Source: a virus. Taken from it: DNA of 40,707 nucleotides. This document shows positions 14,012 through 23,075 of this stretch, piece after piece. Each line of letters starts with the position of its first letter. Positions within the stretch are counted from its first letter, which is position 1. Under the pieces are notes generated by a model. The model ran no database searches. It saw nothing but the letters and a program-made list of their open reading frames with translations, and was not told the origin of the DNA. The translations under genes were made by a program, and so were the position numbers. The stretch lies in the IMG/VR virus record IMGVR_UViG_3300021335_000033, positions 1-40,707 of that record. The stretch is one strand, 5' to 3'.

Positions 14012-14668
14012 ATGCCAAACATTAAACTAGAAGGTACAGTTGAGTGGGCTAAAGTACATGAGCCTGACACTAAGTTTGTTAAACCACATGGTGAATACTC
14101 AGCTAACATCATCATGTCAGAAGCAGAAGCAACAGTACTATGTGAACAGTTAGAAGTACTAGCTAAACAGAAGCTAGAACAGACTGTCAAGGAAGCACCA
14201 GAGAACAAGCGTAATGCTCTACGTGCTAGCCTGTCCATTGCGACTAACAACAAGGAACACTACGACAGGGACGGTAATCCTACAGGTAATATGTTCTTCA
14301 AGACCAAGCTGGCAGCAGTACGTAAGAAGGATGGGGTAGATGTACGCCAACGTCCTATGGTACTGGATGCTAAGAAACAACCCATTGACCCTAGCATCTT
14401 GATTGGTAATGGCTCTGTAGTAAAGGCAATCATTGACCCTTACCCATACTACATGCCAAGCTCTAAGACAGTGGGTACATCACTACGACTAGTAGCCCTA
14501 CAGGTTATCAAGTTAGAAGAAGGTAGACCAACAGCTATGTCACTCTTGGATGAAGAGGATGGCTATGTTGCAGAAGCAGTAGCCAAAGACAACACTCAAG
14601 AGAGCAGTGCTATGGACATGCTGGATGATAACCTACCTACAGGAAGCTCAGATGAAGGGGACTTTTGA
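14012..14668 (+). CDS. Single-stranded DNA-binding protein (T7 gp2.5-like)
   Basis: A 218-residue protein. The beta-rich core (KLEGTVEWAKVHEPDTKF, then YSANIIMSEAEA) and the strongly acidic C-terminus (DDNLPTGSSDEGDF) match gp2.5-type SSBs, whose tail contacts DNA polymerase and helicase. It would coat single strands during replication and recombination. It has AAGGAG before ATG 14012 and follows a promoter-like motif. Its last 17 bases overlap the endonuclease gene, as T7 gene 2.5 lies near gene 3. Confidence 0.9.
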   Translation: MPNIKLEGTVEWAKVHEPDTKFVKPHGEYSANIIMSEAEATVLCEQLEVLAKQKLEQTVKEAPENKRNALRASLSIATNNKEHYDRDGNPTGNMFFKTKLAAVRKKDGVDVRQRPMVLDAKKQPIDPSILIGNGSVVKAIIDPYPYYMPSSKTVGTSLRLVALQVIKLEEGRPTAMSLLDEEDGYVAEAVAKDNTQESSAMDMLDDNLPTGSSDEGDF

Positions 14669-15020
14669 AGAGGCCGTTCTTTCTGATTTAGATGTACGTG
14701 ACATTTCATATGAGTATGAACCAAGTAAGTTACCATACTTTGTGGAACGTCACTACATCCCTGACCTAGCAGTAGGTGACATGATAGTAGAACTGAAGGG
14801 GTACTTCAGGCAGGATAGCCAGCGTAAGATGAAAGCTATCAAGGCACAGTACCCCGACATGGACATACGATTTGTATTCCAGAAGTCTAGTGCTACTATA
14901 CAGGGAGCTAAGAAAAGGAAAGACGGTAGTAAGATGACATGTGCTGAGTGGGCAGACCGTAATGGTTTCCATTGGGCAGAAGGAACTATACCTAAGGAGT
15001 GGTTAGATGAGTCTTATTGA
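14652..15020 (+). CDS. Endonuclease I, Holliday-junction resolvase (T7 gp3-like)
   Basis: ATG 14652, after AGGAAG, gives 122 residues (T7: 149). TFEEAVLSDL (residues 4-13) matches the start of the T7 fold with its catalytic Glu20. YEYEPSKLPY, IPDLAVGDM and VELKGYF supply the other acidic residues and lysine (Glu35, Asp55, Glu65, Lys67). It would resolve junctions and help degrade host DNA. ATG 14607 is an alternative start inside SSB but lacks homology before TFEE. Confidence 0.9.
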   Translation: MKGTFEEAVLSDLDVRDISYEYEPSKLPYFVERHYIPDLAVGDMIVELKGYFRQDSQRKMKAIKAQYPDMDIRFVFQKSSATIQGAKKRKDGSKMTCAEWADRNGFHWAEGTIPKEWLDESY

Positions 15021-15261
15021 GATACAAGAAGAGTTGGTGTCTGAGGTAGACATCAATGCTGAGATGACAGAGAAGGGACTAGTACTGTCTGTCTTTGTCG
15101 ATGACCAAGAGTTCAATGCTGCCACAGATTGGCGTGACATTGGGCTTGAGATAGCAGGTGATACGCTCACCTACCCTAATCCTGTAGCCAAGGCTATCGC
15201 AAAGCAGATGCGTATTGTCTCTGACTATATCTTAGGAGAGGTAGCTAATGGAAGAGAGTGA
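15007..15261 (+). CDS. Small acidic protein between endonuclease and primase
   Basis: This 84-residue protein starts at ATG 15007 behind AAGGAG, overlaps the endonuclease by 14 bases and the primase-helicase by 14. It is acidic with a helical C-terminus (PVAKAIAKQMRIVSDYILGE). In T7 this interval holds the lysozyme gene 3.5, but this protein has no amidase motif. Function unknown. Confidence 0.6.
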   Translation: MSLIEIQEELVSEVDINAEMTEKGLVLSVFVDDQEFNAATDWRDIGLEIAGDTLTYPNPVAKAIAKQMRIVSDYILGEVANGRE

Positions 15262-16852
15262 GTTCATCAGGCATGAAGCCTGTCCTCACTGTGGTAGTAG
15301 TGATGCCAATGCCTTATACGCAAACGGTAATCACTACTGCTTCTCTTGCCAGACATTCACCAAGGGTGACAACGATGAAGGAGTGATTGCAGTGACAACA
15401 CCAAGTAATGCAGAGTTCTTACCAGTAGAGGTGACAGCACTAGGCAAACGAAAACTAAACGAGAAGACTACAAGACACTGGCAGTATGGACTGAGTACCT
15501 ACAAGGGTGCGAAGGTACAGGTAGCCAACATGTATGACAGGTCAGGCACACTACAGGCACAGAAGATACGCTTCCCTAATAAAGACTTCATGGTTATAGG
15601 GGACATCAAGAGTATTGGATTGTATGGTGAACACCTATGCCGTGACAAGGGTAAGATGATTACCATAGTAGAGGGTGAGTTAGATGCCCTGTCTGTCAGT
15701 CAATGCTTTGACAACAAGTGGCCTGTAGTATCCGTACCTCAGGGTGTACAGTCAGCTAAGAAGGCAGTAGCTAAGAGCCTTGAGTGGTTGTGTAACTATG
15801 AGTCCATCGTGATTATGTTCGATAACGATGAGCATGGTGAGGCAGCAGCCCTTGAGGTAGCTAGCATCCTACCACCTAACAAGGCTAAGATTGCGAAGCT
15901 TCCCCTCAAGGATGCAAGCGATATGGTACAGGCTGGACGCACTAGTGAATTGATTGACGCAGTGTGGGGTGCTAAGACCTACAGACCTGATGGTATCCTA
16001 GCAGGTACTGATGTGTGGGACATCGTGATAGCTAACGATGACAAAGACTCAGTAGCCTACCCATATGTAGGGTTGCAGGATAAGACAGGTGGTTGTCGTA
16101 AGGGTGAGATTGTCACAGTGACTGCTGGCTCTGGAATTGGAAAGTCACAGCTAGCACGTGAGTTCGCTCACTACTTCATTAAGAATGGTGAGACACTAGG
16201 TTACATTGCACTAGAAGAGAACGTGAAGCGTACTGCACTAGGGTTGATGTCGCTGGAACTTAACAAGCCACTACACTTAAGACAAACAGACGTACCACAA
16301 GAGGAGTTACGTGATGCCTTCGATGCAACTGTTGGTTCAGGCAGAGTATATCTGTATGACCATTGGGGTTCTACTGATAGCGACAATCTACTGTCAAAGA
16401 TTAGGTATCTTGTTAGAGGTTGTGGGTGTGACTACATTATTCTTGACCATATTAGTATTGTTGTGTCTGGTCTAGAGGGTGGTGATGAACGTAGGCTAAT
16501 CGACAATACCATGACCAGACTACGTGCTCTGGTTGAGGAACTAAACTGTGGGCTAATACTTATCTCACATCTTAAACGACCATCAGGAGACAGAGGCCAT
16601 GAGGATGGCGCACAAACAAGTATGTCTCAACTGAGGGGTAGTGCTGCCATTGGTCAGCTAAGTGATATGGTCATAGGTCTTGAGCGTAATCAACAGGACA
16701 GTGACAATGCTAACGTCAGTCAGGTGAGGGTGTTGAAAAATAGATGGTCTGGTGAGACAGGCTTATGTTGTTCTTTATCTTATAGTACAACCACAGGACG
16801 TATGACGGAGACATTATTTGATGACGAAGAAGAAGTAGAAATAGAATTTTAA
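15248..16852 (+). CDS. Primase-helicase (T7 gp4-like)
   Basis: This 534-residue fusion has an N-terminal zinc-binding primase domain (CPHCGSSDANAL then HYCFSC), a TOPRIM region (IVEGELDALSVSQ, about 137-149, and IVIMFDNDEHG), and a C-terminal RecA-type hexameric helicase. Walker A is TAGSGIGKSQLA (about residue 293), Walker B is CDYIILDHIS, and LILISHLKRP with SQLRGSAAIGQLSD follows. It would unwind DNA at the fork and lay down primers. Length is close to T7 gp4A (566). Confidence 0.96.
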   Translation: MEESEFIRHEACPHCGSSDANALYANGNHYCFSCQTFTKGDNDEGVIAVTTPSNAEFLPVEVTALGKRKLNEKTTRHWQYGLSTYKGAKVQVANMYDRSGTLQAQKIRFPNKDFMVIGDIKSIGLYGEHLCRDKGKMITIVEGELDALSVSQCFDNKWPVVSVPQGVQSAKKAVAKSLEWLCNYESIVIMFDNDEHGEAAALEVASILPPNKAKIAKLPLKDASDMVQAGRTSELIDAVWGAKTYRPDGILAGTDVWDIVIANDDKDSVAYPYVGLQDKTGGCRKGEIVTVTAGSGIGKSQLAREFAHYFIKNGETLGYIALEENVKRTALGLMSLELNKPLHLRQTDVPQEELRDAFDATVGSGRVYLYDHWGSTDSDNLLSKIRYLVRGCGCDYIILDHISIVVSGLEGGDERRLIDNTMTRLRALVEELNCGLILISHLKRPSGDRGHEDGAQTSMSQLRGSAAIGQLSDMVIGLERNQQDSDNANVSQVRVLKNRWSGETGLCCSLSYSTTTGRMTETLFDDEEEVEIEF

Positions 16853-16870
16853 TCAGTGCGGAGACACGAT

Positions 16871-18580
16871 ATGAAAGTTGCATGGGACATTGAAGCAGAC
16901 CACCTACTGGAAGAAGTATCTAAGGTATGGTGTCATGTCTTCAGAGATGTAGAGACTGATGAGGTATACACCTTTGACCTAACACAGACACAAGAGGCAC
17001 TACAGTTTATTGATAACAACGTGACCCTACTCATAGGACACAACATCATAGACTATGACTTACGTGTACTGAAGAAACTATATAACTACACCTACACTGG
17101 TGAGTTGTTAGATACGTTGGTATACTCTAGGACTATCTGGCCTGACGTAAAGGAGATTGACTTCAAGCTACACAAAGCAGGTGGCATACCACAGAAGATG
17201 ATTGGTAGTCACTCACTTAAAGCTTGGGGCTATAGACTAGGAGAATTAAAAGGTGATTTCAATAACGGTGTTGAGAGCTTCGCAGTATATTCCGATGACA
17301 TGCTCGACTACTGCATACAGGACACGGCTGTTACTGCCAAACTGTATCATAAAATTATGGAGAAAAATTTCAGTGAACAAGCACTAGCCTTGGAAGCTGA
17401 GATACATACCCTACTAGGGGAGCAACAAGAACAGGGCTTCCCCTTTGACAAGGAGAAAGCAGTCGAGTTGTGGTACAAGCTGGCCTCACGTAGGTCAGAG
17501 ATTGAGGATGAGTTAGTCAGTACCTTTGAGCCTACGATTGTAGAGCTTAAGACTAAGACCAAGACTATCCCATTCAACCCTGCATCACGACAGCAGATTG
17601 CTGACCGATTGATGAAGAGAGGTTGGAAGCCTGAGGTATTCACTGATAGTGGTGAGCCTAAGGTGGATGACAACATCCTATCTGGTATTGATATGCCAGA
17701 GGCTAAGATGCTATGTGAGTATCTAATGCTGAACAAACGCATAGGCCAGCTAGCTACAGGTAAGCAAGCATGGTTGAAGATGGAGAAGGAAGGTAAGCTA
17801 CATGGTAGGGTTAATCATATGGGTGCTGTCACTTCTCGTTGCACACATTCTAATCCAAACATGGCACAAATCCCTAGTGTGGGTGCGCCATTTGGTACGG
17901 AATGTAGGTCACTCTTCATAGCACCTAAGGGTTACTCACTACTAGGTGCTGATGCAAGTGGCTTAGAACTACGTTGCCTTGCCCATTACATGGCAGCTTA
18001 TGACAATGGTTCTTATGCTGACGTTGTATTGAATGGTGACATACACACTACTAACCAAGAGGCGGCTGGCCTGACATCTCGTAACCAAGCCAAGACATTC
18101 ATCTATGGATTTCTTTATGGTTCAGGTGATGAGAAGACAGGTAAGATTATAGGTAAGGGTGCGAAGGAAGGTAAGGCAATCAAGAAGAAGTTCTTGAAGA
18201 AACTACCAGCACTTAAGTACCTTAAGGATGCAGTAGCCAGAGCAGCAGAGGACAGGGGTTGGGTCAAGGGATTGGACGGACGTATCATTCCTATCCGACA
18301 CAGCCATGCGGCATTGAACACTCTACTACAGAGTGCAGGTGCTATCATCTGTAAGACATGGTACGTGTACATAGCACGTGCGTTAAAGGAAGCAAACTTG
18401 GACGCACAGATTGTAGCGTTTATCCATGACGAAGTTCAGTTAGTAGTAAAGAAGGGACAAGAAGATGAAACAGGCAGACTTATTCAACGATGTATGCGAG
18501 ACACCGAAGAACACTTCAGCTTCAGATGCAGACTCGACAGTGAATACAAGTACGGAAGTAATTGGGCAGACACACACTAA
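16871..18580 (+). CDS. DNA polymerase, family A (T7 gp5-like)
   Basis: ATG 16871, seven bases after GGAG, gives 569 residues; a GTG at 16856 would add five residues without homology. The N-terminal 3'-5' exonuclease has AWDIEADHLL (Asp6, Glu8), LIGHNIIDYDL and YCIQDTAVTAKLY. The polymerase has LGADASGLELRCLA (motif A), RNQAKTFIYGFLYG (motif B) and FIHDEVQLVV (motif C). It is the replicative enzyme. The last 116 bases are also read in another frame by the next gene. Confidence 0.97.
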   Translation: MKVAWDIEADHLLEEVSKVWCHVFRDVETDEVYTFDLTQTQEALQFIDNNVTLLIGHNIIDYDLRVLKKLYNYTYTGELLDTLVYSRTIWPDVKEIDFKLHKAGGIPQKMIGSHSLKAWGYRLGELKGDFNNGVESFAVYSDDMLDYCIQDTAVTAKLYHKIMEKNFSEQALALEAEIHTLLGEQQEQGFPFDKEKAVELWYKLASRRSEIEDELVSTFEPTIVELKTKTKTIPFNPASRQQIADRLMKRGWKPEVFTDSGEPKVDDNILSGIDMPEAKMLCEYLMLNKRIGQLATGKQAWLKMEKEGKLHGRVNHMGAVTSRCTHSNPNMAQIPSVGAPFGTECRSLFIAPKGYSLLGADASGLELRCLAHYMAAYDNGSYADVVLNGDIHTTNQEAAGLTSRNQAKTFIYGFLYGSGDEKTGKIIGKGAKEGKAIKKKFLKKLPALKYLKDAVARAAEDRGWVKGLDGRIIPIRHSHAALNTLLQSAGAIICKTWYVYIARALKEANLDAQIVAFIHDEVQLVVKKGQEDETGRLIQRCMRDTEEHFSFRCRLDSEYKYGSNWADTH

Positions 18581-19025
18581 GACTTGTAACGTGTGTTCAG
18601 TAGACCTAACACTAGGTAATAACTGGACGCATGGTAATCAGAGGAAGCATGTTTACTTCTGTAGGACTTGTGATGCTACTAAGCGTAAGTACAACCTACT
18701 AAAGCAGAAGGCCAGAGAGATTGGTACTGCTACTTTGAAGGCTTACGATAGTGTCAAAGAGGGTGAGGTCTACATCATTGTTAATAACGCTTGGCCTGAG
18801 TGGGTTAAGATTGGTATGGCTGTTGACTCTGAGGATAGACTTAAGAGTTATCAAACAAGCAGTCCCTTCCGTGACTACATACTTATGTACTCTGTCTATA
18901 CTAAGGACAGACGTAAGACAGAAGCACAGGCACACAGGTCTGCTGAAGTAATAGCAGAGCGTAGAGGTGAGTGGTTCAAGATGTCAGTAGGCGAAGCAAA
19001 GGAGTGTATCCAACATGGACTTTGA
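18465..19025 (+). CDS. Zinc-finger plus T5orf172/GIY-YIG-like protein
   Basis: ATG 18465, after GAAGGGA, gives 186 residues; its first 39 residues lie within the end of the polymerase gene in another frame. A Cys4 finger follows (CNVCSVDL then FCRTC, about residues 41-71). The C-terminal part reads GEVYIIVNN, VKIGMAVDSEDRLKSYQT, KTEAQAH and GEWFKM, the order of GIY-YIG-family motifs with Arg and Glu kept. Such proteins bind or cut DNA and include homing-type endonucleases. Nuclease activity here is inferred. Confidence 0.8.
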   Translation: MKQADLFNDVCETPKNTSASDADSTVNTSTEVIGQTHTKTCNVCSVDLTLGNNWTHGNQRKHVYFCRTCDATKRKYNLLKQKAREIGTATLKAYDSVKEGEVYIIVNNAWPEWVKIGMAVDSEDRLKSYQTSSPFRDYILMYSVYTKDRRKTEAQAHRSAEVIAERRGEWFKMSVGEAKECIQHGL

Positions 19026-19215
19026 TTTCTTCTTTAAGATGGTATGCACCATCAGCTTTGCTGGTGTTACCCTATGTCTCTGCATCAAGTGGATAGTAGA
19101 GTCTTACTTAGATTACCTTCAGGTTACTACAGGTATTAAGATAGCTACCCTGTCACAACTGAAGGACATGCAACAACAAGAACAGGAGATAGACGATGAC
19201 CCTACTGCTTATTGA
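19015..19215 (+). CDS. Small membrane protein
   Basis: A 66-residue protein with AAAGGAG ten bases before ATG 19015. One membrane segment (FFKMVCTISFAGVTLCLCI, then KWIVESYL) is followed by a polar, acidic tail (QQQEQEIDDDP). It overlaps the neighbours on both sides. Function unknown. Confidence 0.6.
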   Translation: MDFDFFFKMVCTISFAGVTLCLCIKWIVESYLDYLQVTTGIKIATLSQLKDMQQQEQEIDDDPTAY

Positions 19216-19912
19216 TGGAGACATCATTGCATACAAGGCGGCTACTTCAGCAGAAAATCCTATTAATTGGGGTGATGGGCTGTGGACACTACATGCTTGG
19301 GAGCCTGATGTAGACGCTAGGATAGAGGAACAGATAGGTAAGCTACTAAGAGAAGCACCAGTACAGGATTGTGTTGTTGCCCTATCTGATAAAGAGAACT
19401 ACCGTAAGGAACTAGTACCATACTACAAAGCTAATCGTAGTAATGTGCGTAGACCCATGCTATTAAAGTATGCAAGGGATTACATAGCTAGTAAGTATAA
19501 CACCATAATCTATAGGAGATTAGAAGCAGATGATGTCTTGGGGATATTGGGTTCTGCGAATCCAGATACTATTATTTGGTCTGAAGATAAAGACCTTCGT
19601 ACTGTACCAGCAAAGCATTGGATTGATGGAGAGGTTGTTACAATCAGCGAAGAAGAAGCTGACTACAATTTCTTTAAGCAGACACTTATTGGAGATAGCA
19701 CCGACAACTACAAAGGATGCCCTGCTGTTGGCCCGAAGACTGCTGATAAGATTCTGGCAGATGGTGATGGTTGGGATGCAGTGGTTCGTGCATTTGTTAG
19801 TAAAGGCTTATCAGAAGAGGTAGCCTTAGAGAACGCTAGGCTAGCACGTATCCTACGTGACGGTGAGTATGATACAGACACAGCAGAGGTGAAGTTATGG
19901 CAGAGCAACTAA
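19196..19912 (+). CDS. 5'-3' exonuclease (T7 gp6-like)
   Basis: A 238-residue FEN/PIN-type nuclease. Active-site carboxylates appear in LLIDGDIIAYKA (near the start), RRLEADDVLGI (about 103-113), WSEDKDLRTV (about 126-135) and IGDSTDNYKGCPAVG (about 164-178), followed by an H3TH-like PKTADKIL. It would remove primers and degrade host DNA to nucleotides. It has AGGAG before ATG 19196. T7 gp6 has 300 residues. Confidence 0.92.
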   Translation: MTLLLIDGDIIAYKAATSAENPINWGDGLWTLHAWEPDVDARIEEQIGKLLREAPVQDCVVALSDKENYRKELVPYYKANRSNVRRPMLLKYARDYIASKYNTIIYRRLEADDVLGILGSANPDTIIWSEDKDLRTVPAKHWIDGEVVTISEEEADYNFFKQTLIGDSTDNYKGCPAVGPKTADKILADGDGWDAVVRAFVSKGLSEEVALENARLARILRDGEYDTDTAEVKLWQSN

Positions 19913-20217
19913 GGCATGAAGAGTACATGAAGCAGAAGCTAGCAGAGATTGAGGAAGCTAGTGTACGCATCAGTGGTAAGATAGACATGGTTAATAGTCC
20001 TGCCCACTACGCAGATAGTAACATTGAAACTATCGACTACATAGTAGATGTGCTAGGTGAGTACGAAGCTATCAGCTATTGTCAGGGTAACGTGATTAAA
20101 TACACAGGCTCACGCCTGATGAAGAAGGGTAATCCTATTCAGGATGCAAAGAAGGCCATCTGGTATCTTAACAAGATGGTAGAACTATTAGAGAAAACTA
20201 AGGGAGTAAACTGGTAA
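19897..20217 (+). CDS. DUF3310 protein (T7 gp1.7 nucleotide kinase-like)
   Basis: A 106-residue protein. The C-terminal 70 residues contain PAHYADSNIETIDYI, AISYCQGNVIKYTGS and DAKKAIWYLNKMVE, the DUF3310 signature. In T7 this domain forms part of gp1.7, a nucleotide kinase that phosphorylates dGMP and dTMP. The kinase role here is inferred by family. It stands in a block of nucleotide-metabolism genes and is coupled to the next gene (TAATG). Confidence 0.85.
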   Translation: MAEQLRHEEYMKQKLAEIEEASVRISGKIDMVNSPAHYADSNIETIDYIVDVLGEYEAISYCQGNVIKYTGSRLMKKGNPIQDAKKAIWYLNKMVELLEKTKGVNW

Positions 20218-20420
20218 TGGATGTAGTAACATTTAGAGTAGATAGGTATGATGATGAGGGTACCTACATTGGACACACTGAACAGGTGTTTGAATGTGAG
20301 GGCTTCCTGTCAGAGATGTTGTCTAACTTCAAGACATTCTTACAGGCAATGACATACAGTTATGTAACATCCGTATACGCAGTGAAGAGCGATGGTGTAG
20401 AGGTAGGTGAAGATGATTAA
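20217..20420 (+). CDS. Small acidic hypothetical protein
   Basis: This 67-residue protein starts at ATG 20217, coupled to the preceding stop. It is beta-rich and acidic (VTFRVDRYDDEGTYIGHTEQ). No motif was recognised. It overlaps the MazG start by eight bases. Confidence 0.6.
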   Translation: MDVVTFRVDRYDDEGTYIGHTEQVFECEGFLSEMLSNFKTFLQAMTYSYVTSVYAVKSDGVEVGEDD

Positions 20421-20736
20421 TTTCTATGAGTATCAACAACGAGCAGTGACTACTGCTGTGTACCCTAAGACTTATAACATCACGTACCCTGCCTTGGGTC
20501 TAGCAGAAGAGGCAGGAGAGGTTTCTGGTAAGGTTGCCAAGATGATGCGTGATGGTATCAAACTAGAAGACCAGAAATCTAAGATTGAAGCTGAGATGGG
20601 TGACGTACTATGGATGCTGGCAGCACTGGCACATGATTGTGGTACATCCTTGCAAGTTATAGCAGAGAAGAACTTAGAAAAACTACAGGCACGACAGCTA
20701 GCAGGTACACTACACGGTGAGGGGGACAACCGATGA
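20413..20736 (+). CDS. mazG: MazG-like nucleotide pyrophosphohydrolase
   Basis: ATG 20413 gives 107 residues; a GTG six bases upstream is possible. The metal-binding helices are clear: LGLAEEAGEVSGKVAKMMRD (E-E-x-x-E) and IEAEMGDVLWMLAALAHD (E-x-x-D). These enzymes hydrolyse nucleoside triphosphates. Phage copies are thought to act on (p)ppGpp or on non-canonical nucleotides. It precedes the RNR gene with an ATGA overlap. Confidence 0.9.
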   Translation: MINFYEYQQRAVTTAVYPKTYNITYPALGLAEEAGEVSGKVAKMMRDGIKLEDQKSKIEAEMGDVLWMLAALAHDCGTSLQVIAEKNLEKLQARQLAGTLHGEGDNR

Positions 20737-22631
20737 TAAGCAATCAACTACCTACAGACTACCAGACTTTTATTGCTACCAGTAGGTATGCACGATGGCT
20801 TGAGGATGAGAACAGACGAGAGACTTGGAGCGAGACAGTAAGTAGATACATCCAGTACATATCAAAGACTGGTCTACCAGAAGAAGAGCTAGCTGAACTA
20901 GAAGAAGCAATCCTAAACCTAGAAGTCATGCCATCTATGAGAGCATTGATGACTGCTGGACCTGCGGCTGACCGTGACAACACCTGTATATACAACTGTT
21001 CATACCTACCAGTGGATAACATTAGAGCCTTTGATGAGGCTATGTTTATTCTACTGTGTGGTACAGGGGTAGGCTTCAGTGTTGAACGACAGGCCATCAC
21101 TAACTTACCTGTAGTACCAGAACACTTTGATACTACCTCTGAAGTAATAGCAGTTAAGGATAGTAAGGAAGGTTGGGCTGTAGCACTACGAGCTTTGATT
21201 ACCCAACTGTATGCTGGCATCATACCTCAGTGGGACTTGTCAGGTATCCGTCCAGCAGGTGCAAGGCTCAAGACCTTTGGTGGTAGAGCATCAGGACCAG
21301 AGCCATTGAATGACCTATTCAAATTTGTGGTAGAAAAATTTAAGACTGCAACAGGACGTAAGCTTACTAGCATTGAGTGTCACGACATCATGTGTAAGAT
21401 TGGTGAGGTTGTAGTAGTAGGTGGTGTACGTAGGTCAGCTATGATTAGCTTATCTAACCTGAGTGATGGACGCATGGCACATGCTAAGTCAGGTAATTGG
21501 TGGGACAACGAGGGGCAACGTGCGTTGGCTAATAACTCTGTTGCCTATACAGACAAGCCAGACATGGAAGGGTTCATGCGTGAGTGGTTGTCACTTGTAG
21601 AATCTAAGTCAGGTGAACGTGGTATCTTCTCACGTACAGCAGCAGACAAACATGTAGAGAAGAACGGACGCAGAGAGACAGGACATGAGTGGGGTACTAA
21701 CCCATGCTCAGAGATTATCTTACGTCCATACCAGTTCTGTAATCTAACTGAGGTTGTAGTACGAGAGAGTGATGACCTCAAGAGTCTTAAGCGTAAGGTA
21801 CGTATGGCTACCATCCTTGGTACAGCACAGTCTACCTTCACTAAGATGCCATACTTGCGTAAGATATGGCAGAAGAATACAGAGGAAGAGAGACTACTAG
21901 GTGTATCACTTACAGGTATCATGGACAATCCTGTACTATCTAAGAACACTGACAGCAAGCGTTGGCTAGCTGAGATGAAGCAGGTGGCTATAGATACTAA
22001 TGCAGAGTATGCTGATAAGCTAGGTGTGCCTGTGTCAGCCGCTATCACCTGTGTAAAACCATCTGGTACTGTGTCACAACTAACAGACACGGCCTCTGGT
22101 ATTCATGCAAGGCATAGTGATTACTACATCCGTACTGTACGTGGTGATAACAAAGACCCACTAACACGGTTTATGCAGGACAGTGGTATACCTGCTGAAC
22201 CATGCGTGATGAAGCCTGATAGTACTACAGTGTTTAGCTTCCCTACTAAGTCACCTACTGGTGCAGTCACACGTGATGATATGACAGCACTAGAACAGCT
22301 AGAGTTATGGAAGACATACGCTCTCAACTGGTGTGAGCATAAACCTTCAGTCACTATCACAGTACGTGATGAGGAGTGGATGTCGGTAGGTGCATGGGTA
22401 TATGCTAACTTTGACATCTGCTCTGGTATTTCATTCCTACCACACAGTGACCACACATATGCACAAGCACCCTATCAGGATATAGACAAGGAAACATATG
22501 AGGAACTCAAGAAACAGATGCCTAGCACGATTGATTGGACAGCACTTTCACTCTACGAGAAGGAAGATACAACAACAGGTGGTCAAACTCTGGCGTGTAC
22601 TGCTGGTGCATGTGAGTTAGTAGACATCTAA
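20733..22631 (+). CDS. nrdJ: Ribonucleotide reductase, class II (B12-dependent, monomeric)
   Basis: A 632-residue enzyme that makes deoxynucleotides from ribonucleotides. It resembles the monomeric Lactobacillus leichmannii type: NTCIYNCSYLP, CGTGVGFSVE, the active-site NPCSEIIL (about residue 323) and TCVKPSGTVSQL. The redox cysteine pair is in CTAGACELVDI at the C-terminus. It is shorter than the 739-residue Lactobacillus enzyme. Similar genes occur in marine podoviruses. The host would have to supply cobalamin. The stop lies inside promoter copy 3. Confidence 0.95.
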   Translation: MISNQLPTDYQTFIATSRYARWLEDENRRETWSETVSRYIQYISKTGLPEEELAELEEAILNLEVMPSMRALMTAGPAADRDNTCIYNCSYLPVDNIRAFDEAMFILLCGTGVGFSVERQAITNLPVVPEHFDTTSEVIAVKDSKEGWAVALRALITQLYAGIIPQWDLSGIRPAGARLKTFGGRASGPEPLNDLFKFVVEKFKTATGRKLTSIECHDIMCKIGEVVVVGGVRRSAMISLSNLSDGRMAHAKSGNWWDNEGQRALANNSVAYTDKPDMEGFMREWLSLVESKSGERGIFSRTAADKHVEKNGRRETGHEWGTNPCSEIILRPYQFCNLTEVVVRESDDLKSLKRKVRMATILGTAQSTFTKMPYLRKIWQKNTEEERLLGVSLTGIMDNPVLSKNTDSKRWLAEMKQVAIDTNAEYADKLGVPVSAAITCVKPSGTVSQLTDTASGIHARHSDYYIRTVRGDNKDPLTRFMQDSGIPAEPCVMKPDSTTVFSFPTKSPTGAVTRDDMTALEQLELWKTYALNWCEHKPSVTITVRDEEWMSVGAWVYANFDICSGISFLPHSDHTYAQAPYQDIDKETYEELKKQMPSTIDWTALSLYEKEDTTTGGQTLACTAGACELVDI

Positions 22632-22650
22632 AGTTACAACATTAGCGAAA
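22628..22650 (+). promoter_or_regulatory. Candidate phage RNA polymerase promoter, copy 3
   Basis: CTAAAGTTACAACATTAGCG overlaps the RNR stop and precedes the structural block, at the place of a T7 class III promoter. Thirteen core bases are identical to copies 2 and 5. Confidence 0.65.
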
Positions 22651-22659
22651 GTTTGCATA

Positions 22660-22842
22660 ATGAAACTATTAGGTAACGACTTTAACATAACGGATGGGTT
22701 AATTAACCATCTTAACTTATTGTATCCTAACAAACTTCCGCACACACAAGTTACTCCTGAGGAACTAGGTTTCCTTAGGGGTCAACAGTCTGTGATACAG
22801 AAGTTAATAGAGTTACAAAACCAAGATTATGAGGAAAATTAA
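22660..22842 (+). CDS. Small hypothetical protein at start of structural block
   Basis: A 60-residue protein with ATG 22660, ten bases after promoter copy 3; its ribosome site is weak. It contains LLYPNKLPHTQVTPEELGFL and GQQSVIQKLIELQNQ. No known motif. The position before the portal suggests a head or packaging role, unproven. Confidence 0.6.
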   Translation: MKLLGNDFNITDGLINHLNLLYPNKLPHTQVTPEELGFLRGQQSVIQKLIELQNQDYEEN

Positions 22843-22843
22843 C

Positions 22844-23074
22844 ATGGGTGGATTAATGGGAAGTCGCAGTCCTGCGCCACTACCGACACCTGCTCGTCCA
22901 GTGACAGCAGTGACGAAGACACCTGACATTGAGTTAGATGATACTGAACTTGAGTCAGAACAGATTAGTAAGAAGCGTAAAGGCAAGAGAGCCTTACGTC
23001 AGGACATTACAAAAGATACAGCAACACAAGTAGCCAGTGAAGGTTCTGGCCTACAGATACCGAAGGGGTCTTAA
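22844..23074 (+). CDS. gp7.3-like small virion protein, paralogue 1
   Basis: ATG 22844, with GAGG nine bases upstream, gives 76 residues. The N-terminus is Pro-rich (SPAPLPTPARPVTAVTK), the middle acidic, the C-terminus basic then Gly-rich (RKGKRAL, EGSGLQIPKG). The next gene has the same plan. T7 gp7.3, a virion protein needed for adsorption, ends similarly (GKKSLS..., SGGGINI) and also lies just before the portal. This link is compositional and positional. Confidence 0.6.
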   Translation: MGGLMGSRSPAPLPTPARPVTAVTKTPDIELDDTELESEQISKKRKGKRALRQDITKDTATQVASEGSGLQIPKGS

Positions 23075-23075
23075 G

